DNA from: Phycisphaerae bacterium
GTDB taxonomy: Bacteria; Planctomycetota; Phycisphaerae; Phycisphaerales; SM1A02
Assembly: GCA_002718515.1 (NCBI GenBank)
Contig: PBEX01000010.1
Span: 59,854 to 90,433, forward strand
Reading direction: 5' to 3'
DNA: 30,580 nt
Of this stretch, positions 7,916-16,000 are shown in pieces. Numbering within the stretch: the stretch's first letter is position 1; each line of letters starts with the position of its first letter. Below the pieces are notes generated by a model that worked only from the letters and a program-made list of their open reading frames with translations, was not told the DNA's origin and did no database searches. The position numbers and the translations under genes were made by a program.

Positions 7916-7944
7916 ACTCCTCTCTCTTTTCTTCTCTCTCCTCA
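7916..7944. repeat. Homopyrimidine/homopurine mirror repeat
   Basis: From 7917 to 7943 the plus strand contains only C and T. Positions 7916-7928 read forward are identical to 7944-7932 read backward on the same strand: 13-base mirror arms around a three-base centre (7929-7931). This is mirror symmetry, not an inverted repeat, and it is the composition and symmetry expected of sequences able to form intramolecular triplex (H-DNA). It lies in gene-free DNA, immediately before the hairpin terminator at 7947-7975. The gene-free stretch 7756-7993 otherwise holds the promoter candidate and the terminator. Confidence 0.75.
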
Positions 7945-7946
7945 TT

Positions 7947-7975
7947 AAACCCCCTCTCATTTTAGGGGGTTTTTT
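7947..7975. terminator. Intrinsic terminator hairpin
   Basis: AAACCCCCT (7947-7955) pairs perfectly with AGGGGGTTT (7964-7972) around an 8-base loop. Read on the plus strand the stem runs into six T (7970-7975), a good intrinsic terminator. Read on the minus strand it lies about 20 bases after the PilZ gene stop but is followed only by TTTAAT, a weaker tail. It may act in both directions. No plus-strand gene ends nearby: the closest, HdeD-like, stops 509 bases upstream. Confidence 0.7.
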
Positions 7976-7993
7976 GTGCATTAAAGGGGTTTA

Positions 7994-8317
7994 TCAATCG
8001 CTACCAAAGAACCAAACACCGCAGTGATACCCATCCTCATCGGGTGTTGTATTGCTCCAAGCAACCATCATGGGTTGGTGTACAGAAGTGCCTTCAGGCA
8101 GATAACGCGTGATGACGCCTGTCATGCCCTCAGAAAGTGGGCATTGTGAGACGATTCGCATGCCACCATCACTTCTGTCTACGACGTTGTACCGCACAGG
8201 TGTGTCAAAATCATGGCTCCACCTTAATACAGCCTCTCCATCATAGGGCGTGCGGTTTTTCGTTCTTCGATTGGATTGCGACGATATAGTTTGATTATGG
8301 ATCATAGACTCAATCAT
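7994..8317 (-). CDS. PilZ domain protein, likely c-di-GMP receptor
   Basis: Single-domain protein of 107 residues from ATG 8317. It shows the two hallmarks of the PilZ c-di-GMP binding site: R-x-x-x-R (R18-T-K-N-R22) and D-x-S-x-x-G (D47-R-S-D-G-G52), spaced as in the family, followed by a beta-rich barrel segment ending HCGVWFFG. A TTG reading from 8356 adds 13 residues; ATG 8305 would also keep the motifs, and none of the three starts has a strong ribosome site. Probably cytoplasmic. It follows lipA on the same strand (stop of lipA at 8366) and is likely cotranscribed with it, ending at the hairpin at 7947-7975. With exopolysaccharide and pilus genes on the same window, a role in attachment or motility control is plausible but not shown. 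Confidence 0.83.
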   Translation of the reverse strand: MIESMIHNQTISSQSNRRTKNRTPYDGEAVLRWSHDFDTPVRYNVVDRSDGGMRIVSQCPLSEGMTGVITRYLPEGTSVHQPMMVAWSNTTPDEDGYHCGVWFFGSD

Positions 8318-8365
8318 CGGGCGACAAACTGAGCGACTTAAGCAGTGAATATGCAAATAGTTAGG

Positions 8366-9358
8366 TTATTTATTAGTTTTTTCCCACGCTCTGACCTGTT
8401 CTTCCGCGTGGAACGAGGAACGGACGAGTGGACCTGATTCAACAACTCTAAAACCAAGTGATAATCCGACTTCTTTATACATTTCGAATTGGTCGGGATG
8501 GACCCACCTGTCTACTGGAAGGTGGTTCCTTGTCGGTTGGAGATATTGTCCGATGGTGATAATCTCGGTTTTTGCTGTCTCCCTGATATCGCCAAGTAAT
8601 TCGATGATTTCTTCATCTGTTTCACCAATGCCGACCATAATCCCAGTCTTACTGACGAGTCCAGATTCCTGAATCTCGCGCAGAACCGTCATTGACCGGT
8701 CGTATCTTGCTTGGGGTCTCACTGCAGGATGCATGCGTTTTACAGTTTCCATGTTATGCGCGAGAATATGCGGTTCTGCATCAATAACGACGTTTAATGC
8801 CTCTGAATCACCTTGGAAATCACCAATCAACGTTTCAACAGAAGTGTTCGGAGCGTGCGTATTGACAGCTTTTATGGTTTCAGCCCAGTGTGCAGCACCG
8901 CCATCAGCGAGGTCGTCTCGGTCAACGCAGGTAATGACAATGTGGGTTAAGTTCATGATCGCAACTGATTTACCGACATTTTCAGGTTCATCAAAATCTG
9001 GTGGTGCGGGCTTCCCAGTTTTGACATTGCAGAATCCACAAGAACGCGTACATGTATCACCCAAAATCATGATTGTCGCTGTGCCGCGGGACCAACAATC
9101 TGCAATGTTTGGGCAGGAGGCCTCTTGGCAGACGGTGTGCAATTGGTGTTTCTCCATATTGGCACGCATCGCTTCGTACTTTTCACCGCCCGGCACTTGC
9201 GCGCGTATCCACGAGGGTTTACGCGGTTGTGTAAGTCGTTGTGTGTCATTATTTAACACTTGCCCGCTTAAATCAAAAATTGAAGCGCTACGGGTTTTTC
9301 GAGCGGTGTCCCCGCCAAGTGGTCGGGGGTGCCTTTGATTTGAAGAGATTTTGTTCAC
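8366..9358 (-). CDS. lipA: Lipoyl synthase (radical SAM)
   Basis: Cytoplasmic enzyme that inserts two sulfur atoms into octanoyl groups on lipoyl carrier proteins. All cluster ligands are present: the auxiliary [4Fe-4S] motif C-x4-C-x5-C (C77, C82, C88), the radical SAM motif C-x3-C-x2-C (C103, C107, C110) and the C-terminal R-S-S (313-315) that contacts the auxiliary cluster. Length is 330 residues. The N-terminal 45 residues are polar and longer than in many homologues, but the GTG start at 9358 is preceded by GAGG at a workable distance. No lipB or lipoyl-carrier gene is in view. It is transcribed divergently from the polysaccharide operon, across about 150 bases that contain a perfect palindrome at 9391-9400. 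Confidence 0.97.
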   Translation of the reverse strand: MNKISSNQRHPRPLGGDTARKTRSASIFDLSGQVLNNDTQRLTQPRKPSWIRAQVPGGEKYEAMRANMEKHQLHTVCQEASCPNIADCWSRGTATIMILGDTCTRSCGFCNVKTGKPAPPDFDEPENVGKSVAIMNLTHIVITCVDRDDLADGGAAHWAETIKAVNTHAPNTSVETLIGDFQGDSEALNVVIDAEPHILAHNMETVKRMHPAVRPQARYDRSMTVLREIQESGLVSKTGIMVGIGETDEEIIELLGDIRETAKTEIITIGQYLQPTRNHLPVDRWVHPDQFEMYKEVGLSLGFRVVESGPLVRSSFHAEEQVRAWEKTNK

Positions 9359-9390
9359 AGAACCTCAGATTTTACCAGACTTTAAGGGAA

Positions 9391-9400
9391 TGAACGTTCA
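9391..9400. promoter_or_regulatory. Perfect palindrome TGAACGTTCA, candidate operator
   Basis: A 10-base perfect inverted repeat in the divergent gap between lipA and the polysaccharide export gene, 33 bases upstream of the lipA GTG and 111 bases upstream of the export-gene ATG. Its position would let a dimeric regulator act on either gene. I cannot assign a regulator; the GAAC/GTTC half-sites resemble some SOS-type boxes but lack their usual spacer. Confidence 0.3.
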
Positions 9401-9510
9401 ACTTTAGTCTCTCAAATTGTCGATGAAGTCCGATACAAAAGGGCAATGAGACGTCGTTGCTCAGGGTTTTGCACTTTTTTGGTGCGTTCTTCTGCAAAGA
9501 TTGGAAGTTG

Positions 9511-11139
9511 ATGACATTCCACAAGGTCAAACTGTTTTTCATGTACACCGCCTCATTGGCGACGGCTTGTCTGTTTCTTTCTGGTTGTAATGCAAACGGC
9601 TGGATGGGAGATCCACGTGCAACAGGCTATTACAAGCCAACTCCAACGACCATTCCAATACTCGATCGAATTGACATCATTGAAGAACAAAACGATTGGC
9701 CACAACTCTCTGAAGTTTCAGCAGCAGACTTAATGCCCTCAGATTTAACGTACAAAATTGCACCGGGCGACGTTCTCGATGTTTCAATCTATGGCTTATA
9801 TGATCCTGGACAATATTTCCCTGTTCAGCGAAGAGTCGACCAGGGTGGGTACTTTAGAGTGCCAGAAATTGGTGACGTGCTCGTTGCTGGATTAACGCCC
9901 CAAGCGGCAGAAGACATCATCAGTTCAGAGTTATCACAAAAAGTCATGTCTGACCCAAGCGTCCAAGCCAACGTGCTAGACCAAACAGGATTTACGTACA
10001 CTGTCTATGGCGGACTTGCGAGGTGGGGTGTGTTCACGCTCCGCGACCCAAACTTGCTTCTTGTAGAGGCGCTCTCACAAGCAGGCGGCATCCCGCAAAC
10101 CGTGAAGAACATTTACGTTATCAGACAACTACCAGTCAGTGATGATGTGTTGCCTGTATGGAACAGACCAGAAGGGGCAAGTGACAATAGCCAGAACAAT
10201 CCGACACCGGTGATTCCTACAACTCCGGTGATTGACAATAACAGTTCAACAAACATCGAAGACCTTATTAATCAGCTCGACATTGGCCCACCTCCAAGCG
10301 CACCGATGGGGATTGAAGAACCGGTTGTTCCTGAACCGGAAGAAGTTGATGTCAATGAATTGATTGAAGACATCATCCCAGTCGAAGAATTGCCAACTGT
10401 ATCACCGGGCATTATCCAAACTGGTCCAGGTCAACTTGTCGATGTCGACGACTTAGTGCCACCATCGACGTATAACGCTGCACCAGTCGATGTTGATGAT
10501 GTGACGCAGTCATCTGACGAGATGACAATGTCACCAGATTCCACTTTTATCTATGTCCAAGAAACAGATTCATGGGTTCCCGTATCAACAAACCAATCAT
10601 CGCGCATCACTTCAAAAGATAGCGAGCAAAAGGGAAGTCGTGAAACTCCAGGAATGCTTGAACGAATCATCGTCATTCCATGGGACAGATTAAGTAAAGG
10701 CGATAGTGCGTACAACATTGTTGTTCGCCCAGATGACCGCATTTATGTCGAACCGCCTCCAATTGGCAACTTGTACATTCGTGGTGAAGTCGCAAGACCA
10801 GGCGTATTCGATTATCCAATCTCAAGAGACCGAATTACGCTCTCGCAGTTCATCACTGCTGCGGGCGACTTAAGTCCAATCGCTGTACCTGAAAAAGTGA
10901 GTATCACAAGACGACTGTCAGACAATTTAGAAGCGACAGTCACGTTGAATTTTGCAGCGATACTGCAAAAGACGGAACCAGATATTTACCTCAAACCAAG
11001 CGACCACATTAGTGTGGGTACGTCGTGGGGTGCAACTCCGATGGCGATCATTCGTAACGGTTTCCGCTCAACATACGGATTTGGATTCCTACTTGATCGA
11101 AACTTCGGTAACGACGTCTTTGGCGTGCCTCCAAGGTAA
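9511..11139 (+). CDS. Polysaccharide export lipoprotein, Wza-like (Poly_export / SLBB)
   Basis: Outer-membrane exit channel subunit for a surface polysaccharide. The signal peptide ends in a lipobox LFLSGC (Cys26 from ATG 9511). The Poly_export domain starts at YKIAPGDVLDVSIYG. SLBB-type segments follow (TYTVYGGLARWGVFTL... and YIRGEVARPGVFDYP near the C-terminus). Between them, about residues 211-378 form an acidic, Pro/Thr/Ser-rich low-complexity insert rich in Val-Asp-Val-Asp-Asp motifs, unusual for the family. ATG 9511 has GGAAG upstream, though only 3 bases away; a TTG reading from 9457 would add 18 residues and bury the signal peptide. It is the first gene of the plus-strand operon through the exosortase, TPR, Wzc-like, glycosyl-1-phosphate transferase and phosphatase genes. 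Confidence 0.9.
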   Translation: MTFHKVKLFFMYTASLATACLFLSGCNANGWMGDPRATGYYKPTPTTIPILDRIDIIEEQNDWPQLSEVSAADLMPSDLTYKIAPGDVLDVSIYGLYDPGQYFPVQRRVDQGGYFRVPEIGDVLVAGLTPQAAEDIISSELSQKVMSDPSVQANVLDQTGFTYTVYGGLARWGVFTLRDPNLLLVEALSQAGGIPQTVKNIYVIRQLPVSDDVLPVWNRPEGASDNSQNNPTPVIPTTPVIDNNSSTNIEDLINQLDIGPPPSAPMGIEEPVVPEPEEVDVNELIEDIIPVEELPTVSPGIIQTGPGQLVDVDDLVPPSTYNAAPVDVDDVTQSSDEMTMSPDSTFIYVQETDSWVPVSTNQSSRITSKDSEQKGSRETPGMLERIIVIPWDRLSKGDSAYNIVVRPDDRIYVEPPPIGNLYIRGEVARPGVFDYPISRDRITLSQFITAAGDLSPIAVPEKVSITRRLSDNLEATVTLNFAAILQKTEPDIYLKPSDHISVGTSWGATPMAIIRNGFRSTYGFGFLLDRNFGNDVFGVPPR

Positions 11140-11272
11140 TGATTGGGGATTCTATTTCTTTGGGAACTGGCGAACTATCGCGTTGTTTGTTGCGTAAAAC
11201 TTCGGCGTCTTTTATCAAAAAACGCGGAATCGCACTTGAGAGGGTGTTCTTCATGACCGAACGAGAGAATCT

Positions 11273-13024
11273 ATGGATTCCAAGTTAGACAAGCCAGCGG
11301 CACAAGAAGTGTCCGCGCAATCGCTGTTGCTTTGGTCAACTGTGATTTTGGTCTCGTTTGGTTGGATATTCTGGGACTTTCTGCATCGTCAATTTCGATT
11401 CGCAATCGAAAAGCAAGCGGATTGGGGACATACGCTCGTCATTCCTTTTATCGCAGGCTACTTTGTCTGGATGTGCAAGGGGCGTTTGCTCGCGAATCCA
11501 TTTAAGCGGGCTTGGTCGGGGCTTGTGCTTATGCTTATCGGGCTCACCGTGTATATGGTTTGCACGCTTGGTCCAACAGCATGGCACCATCACAACTTGA
11601 TGGGTATGGGTGTAGCAATGACCTTCACAGGGATTGTGTTATTCATTTTTGGCTGGCAAGCCATGCGGTATCTCATCTTCCCATTGATTTTCATGTTCGC
11701 CTTCGGGCAAACCATTTCAGATCGCTTAATGGAAGTGGTGACATTTAAACTGCAAGACATCGCATCGATTGGTTCATATTATGGTCTCTCATTTATGGGC
11801 TTTGATGTCACTCGGGCTGGAAACACGCTTGAGATTCTTTATAACAATGTCTCTCACCCATTGAACATCGCTGAAGCATGCTCTGGGATGAGAATGTTGA
11901 TGGCGTTTTTAGCACTTGGTGTTGCGATGGCGTACACATCTCTTCCATACATGTGGCAAAGAACTTTCTTAGTGGTTTGTGCGGTACCAACGGCTGTGTT
12001 TGTCAATATTTTAAGAGTCATGACGTTGGGACTGCTTAGCCTCGCTGACACAGGGTTTGCTGCTGGCAATTTTCATACATTTGTTGGAACGCTATGGCTT
12101 ATTCCTGCTTTCTTTATCTACCTTGGCATTGTGTGGATCCTTAAGAACATCATCATTGAAGATGAACAAGATGAAGATGAACCAGATACAACTGTGATTG
12201 CATTCCAAGGCTCAATGAAAAGTGGATTCATCGTTGCGGTTGCAATCCTTGGTGTTTCAGCTGTTGGCCTCCAAGTTGCGGTCGGTCAACTCAATGTCTA
12301 TCTGCATAAAGCCGCAGTCTTCCCGCGAAAAGATTTTTCAGTCATTCCTACGAGAATTGGCGATTGGACGATGGTTGGCGAAGATGTTCGGTTTGATGCT
12401 GCTGGCGTCGAAGCGTTAGGAACTGAGTTATACCTCAGCAGGACATATCGCAATAAAGATGCTGAGTTGCCCCAAGTGCAACTCCACCTTGCCTATTACA
12501 CAGGGCAAGTGGATGCAATCCCTCATGTGCCCGATCGATGCATGGTGGCGGGAGGATACATCCCACTCACCCCAGAACCATTTACGCTTGACTTAGACTT
12601 AGACCAATCTACTTGGCAAGAGGATGCAAGCAATACGCTTGACGGCACGCCGTATCCTATTGTCTGGGGGAAAAATGTGGTGACGCAAGAACAAGAGGCA
12701 ATTCGTATGCCGATTGGTGATTATCAACTCAGAACAACGCAGTTCTCACATCCAAAACTTCGTAATGAACAAATTTTTGCAGGTTACTTCTTTGTCGCAA
12801 ATGGCAAAACGACGGCGTATCCAGAACGAATCCGATTGATTGCATTTGACCCATCTGAAAAGCATGCGTTTTACTGCAAAATTCAGTTTACAACTGTCGC
12901 GAACAGGTCTTTTGGAACAGAAAATTTCAGAGAAGTCGTATCGGCATTTACCGGCGAGGCTTTGCCTGAGATAATGAAGTGCTTACCTGATTGGGTAGAC
13001 GTAACAAGTGAATCGAATGAATAA
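11273..13024 (+). CDS. Exosortase fused to EpsI-type domain
   Basis: Inner-membrane cysteine transpeptidase expected to cleave and anchor proteins bearing a short C-terminal sorting signal (PEP-CTERM type). The N-terminal 300 residues are polytopic and hold the three exosortase active-site residues: Cys203 in EACSGMR, Arg248 in NILRVM and His268 in NFHTFVG. An acidic linker (DEQDEDEPD, about 301-309) and another helix (about 316-336) precede a periplasmic EpsI/DUF3485 domain (about 345-583) with its typical AYYTGQ...HVPDRCMVAGGY segment. In many proteobacteria EpsI is a separate gene; the fusion is known in several lineages. The start ATG 11273 has a GAGAG ribosome site. The 133-base gap before it shows no other gene. 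No sorting-signal substrate is encoded in the window. Confidence 0.92.
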   Translation: MDSKLDKPAAQEVSAQSLLLWSTVILVSFGWIFWDFLHRQFRFAIEKQADWGHTLVIPFIAGYFVWMCKGRLLANPFKRAWSGLVLMLIGLTVYMVCTLGPTAWHHHNLMGMGVAMTFTGIVLFIFGWQAMRYLIFPLIFMFAFGQTISDRLMEVVTFKLQDIASIGSYYGLSFMGFDVTRAGNTLEILYNNVSHPLNIAEACSGMRMLMAFLALGVAMAYTSLPYMWQRTFLVVCAVPTAVFVNILRVMTLGLLSLADTGFAAGNFHTFVGTLWLIPAFFIYLGIVWILKNIIIEDEQDEDEPDTTVIAFQGSMKSGFIVAVAILGVSAVGLQVAVGQLNVYLHKAAVFPRKDFSVIPTRIGDWTMVGEDVRFDAAGVEALGTELYLSRTYRNKDAELPQVQLHLAYYTGQVDAIPHVPDRCMVAGGYIPLTPEPFTLDLDLDQSTWQEDASNTLDGTPYPIVWGKNVVTQEQEAIRMPIGDYQLRTTQFSHPKLRNEQIFAGYFFVANGKTTAYPERIRLIAFDPSEKHAFYCKIQFTTVANRSFGTENFREVVSAFTGEALPEIMKCLPDWVDVTSESNE

Positions 13025-13054
13025 AGATAGCGAAGAGTAGGAGTAATACTCGCA

Positions 13055-16000
13055 ATGGCTAAAAAGTATCGCAAAAAAACACGTGGCAAAAAGCCAGTAA
13101 GAGGAAAACGTGCAAATACAAAGTTGCTCACCATTCTTGGTGTGTCACTTGCGTGCGTTCTCTTTGGATTAGGTGGTCTTTGGTTCTTTGTTGAATATCG
13201 AAGTGCAGGTCGAAATGCTTCGGCTGGTGACTCACTGATTGCTGCAGGCAAATTCAATGAGGCGAGAAAGCAATATGGGCGAGCAATAACCAAAGAGCCA
13301 AACAACATTGATTATGTCAACAAACTGCAGGAAGCAATTCTAAACATTACACCTGTTACTCAAGAGGAAGCCAGAGCGCTCTATGACGAATACGTAGGGA
13401 CGATGATGCATAAGGCTCGATACAGCCCAAATGACATCGACGTTCAGCTTGAGATTGTTGATGAAATGTACTATGCAGCGTACAAAACTGGTTCAAGTCA
13501 GTATTGGCAACGATTGCATGATTCAGCTCAACTTGGATTAGATCGAATCGCCCCTGAGGATCCAAGAAGGCATGAACTCATGTTGTATCGGGGCTTGTCA
13601 GCGCTGTATCTTGAAGATGCCAATGTCACTGAGACATACGACGAAAATGGTAACGCTATGTTCCCTGGTGAAAATGACATCAAGGCAGTGCTCGAAGAGG
13701 ATCCGGGCAATGTACTCGCATGGGCAACGCTAGCTCACGGACGAATGGCGATTTACTACCGCATGCTCAATGAGGGGCGTACCCAGCAGGCTGCGAGGAA
13801 TAAACTGTTTGCAGATGAAACAATGGAGCAGGCACTTGCAGTTGCAGGTGATTCATTTGAGGTCAATGTGACCTTTTTAAGAGAAATGCTTCTTAAGCAG
13901 AATGTTCTCCGTCAAGCGTATTTGAACGATCCAAATTCAGTTACTGAAGACGAGTTAAAAAATGCTGAAGAAACAGTCTTGTCGTCCCAACAAAAACTTG
14001 TGGATTCATTTCAACTCGAAAGGCATGAGCCGCGAGTGCCTGAAGTAGTGTCTCTGTTAATCAGCGCTGGTGTTGAAGGCCAAGAAAAGGCCATTGAACT
14101 TTTACAAGATTACTTAGAAGATAGGCCAAATGATGTTGCTCGCCATCACATGCTTGCAGTATTGTTGATTGAGCAAGGTCAGTATGAAGATGCGATCATC
14201 GCAGCAAACAAAGCGCTCGATGTTCCTCAGCAAACTGTCGGATTAAAAGCTACAGAGCAGTTTATAGCAAAGCCAGTTGCCGCAAGAGCGCTCGTCCAAT
14301 CCGCAATTGGGCTCGCTAACTCAAGTGAGAATGATGCTGAGCGTGATTCATATATAGCGGACGCTAAAAAGTACAGAGTTGTTTTGGCTGATTACCTCTC
14401 TAACAATGAAGATCATCCAATTCTGACATATGCAGATGGTGTAATCGCGCTTGCGGAGAAAGATTATCAGAAAGCAGTACAGCTTCTTGAGAGGGTCATC
14501 AGCAAAATTCCAGATTCAACTGCTCAGGTGTATCGAGAATCTGCCATCGCACTGGAACAGACTGGTTCGCGAGGTATTGCAATTGAGCGAATGGCAACAG
14601 TAATTCAAACGCAACCAACTGTTCTTTCAAACTATCTGATGAAAGCACAGTTAGAAATGCTTAACAAAGATTATGTAGAAGCAGGCAAAACACTGTCAGT
14701 ACTATCGCCAGATGCAAAAGCTCGACCTGAAGTTGCGGAACTACTAAACATTATTGCCTTAAACCTAGATAGTGGCAATTTAGAAGTAACTGATGAACGG
14801 TTGGGCTATCTAAAACAGATTGACCAGTTGATTCAGGATAAATCTTATGAGCAAGCGACTCAACTCGTGGACTCACTCATAGAACAAGATCCCGAAGATT
14901 GGCGATTTTATGCGGCAAAATCGAATGTATTCATTGCTCAAGACAATGTTGAAGATGGTCTTGTGATGCTAAAACAGGCACTCGAGTTAAACCCTGAGTC
15001 TGACGTCATAAGGCAGCGTGTAGTATTACTTGAGTCAGCGAATCCTATCGATGCATACATCTCATATGTAAACAGTCAAGACTTGCCAGAAGCTGACATG
15101 TATAGTCAAATTGCAATTCACTGCTTTGATCTCGCTCGTAACAAGAGTGTTCAAGCAAACATGTTTGAACGATCTGGGTTTACAGATCGTGCAAGAGAAG
15201 CAAGGGAACTCGCTGAACTCGCTGAGGCAAAAAGTATTGAGTATCAGGAATTGCTTAAGCAAGTGGGTGGTGATTTAACAACATTAACTCTTGTGAGATT
15301 TGAAAAAGCGCTACAAGAACGATCAATTGATGAAGCAAATGCGTTGTTAGATGAGCTGTCAACAACGACAACTGACGAAGTGCTTCTTCGAACCAATAAG
15401 GTTCGGACGATGATTGCTGAAGCGCTCATTGCAAAAGGTGTAAACCAAGATGATGTTTATCAAGCCAAGATGGAGTCAGCCATGGCACTTGCTCAAGCGA
15501 TTACCAATGATGTCCCTTACTCTGATTCGGGCTGGTGGGTGTTAGGCATCGTGTATCAAGAGTTAGATATGATGGGCGAAGCCGTAGGTGCATTCGGCGA
15601 AGCATATCGGATTGATTCAAAGAACTCTGAAAACATACAGCGATATCTAGGCGCGTTGTTTCAGAGTGGTGAAGATCCGCAACGAACGTTAAGAATTGCT
15701 CGAATGGCAATAGAGCAGCATCCATTGAATACCCAGTTCACAGAAATGTGGCTAGAGATAGAGGCGCAACACGGTGATTTGTCTAAAGTGATTCAGTTCA
15801 GAATTGACGCTCTAGAAAGGCGCCCTGAAGAGTTGATTAACGCATTATCACTAGCGTATGTGCTTGTGAATGCAACACCAAGTTATGAGTTAATACTCGA
15901 TGACAAAAATGAACGGAAATATACACACAGAGCGTGGAACCAGTTAACAGCTGAAGACAAAGCAAGTGAGTTAAGTGCTTTGCAGAACAGTTGGAATCTG

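Noticed and set aside
8733..9338. 201-codon open frame on the plus strand inside lipA
   Set aside because: Fully antisense to a gene with all catalytic motifs intact; the translation has no recognisable domain and skewed composition.
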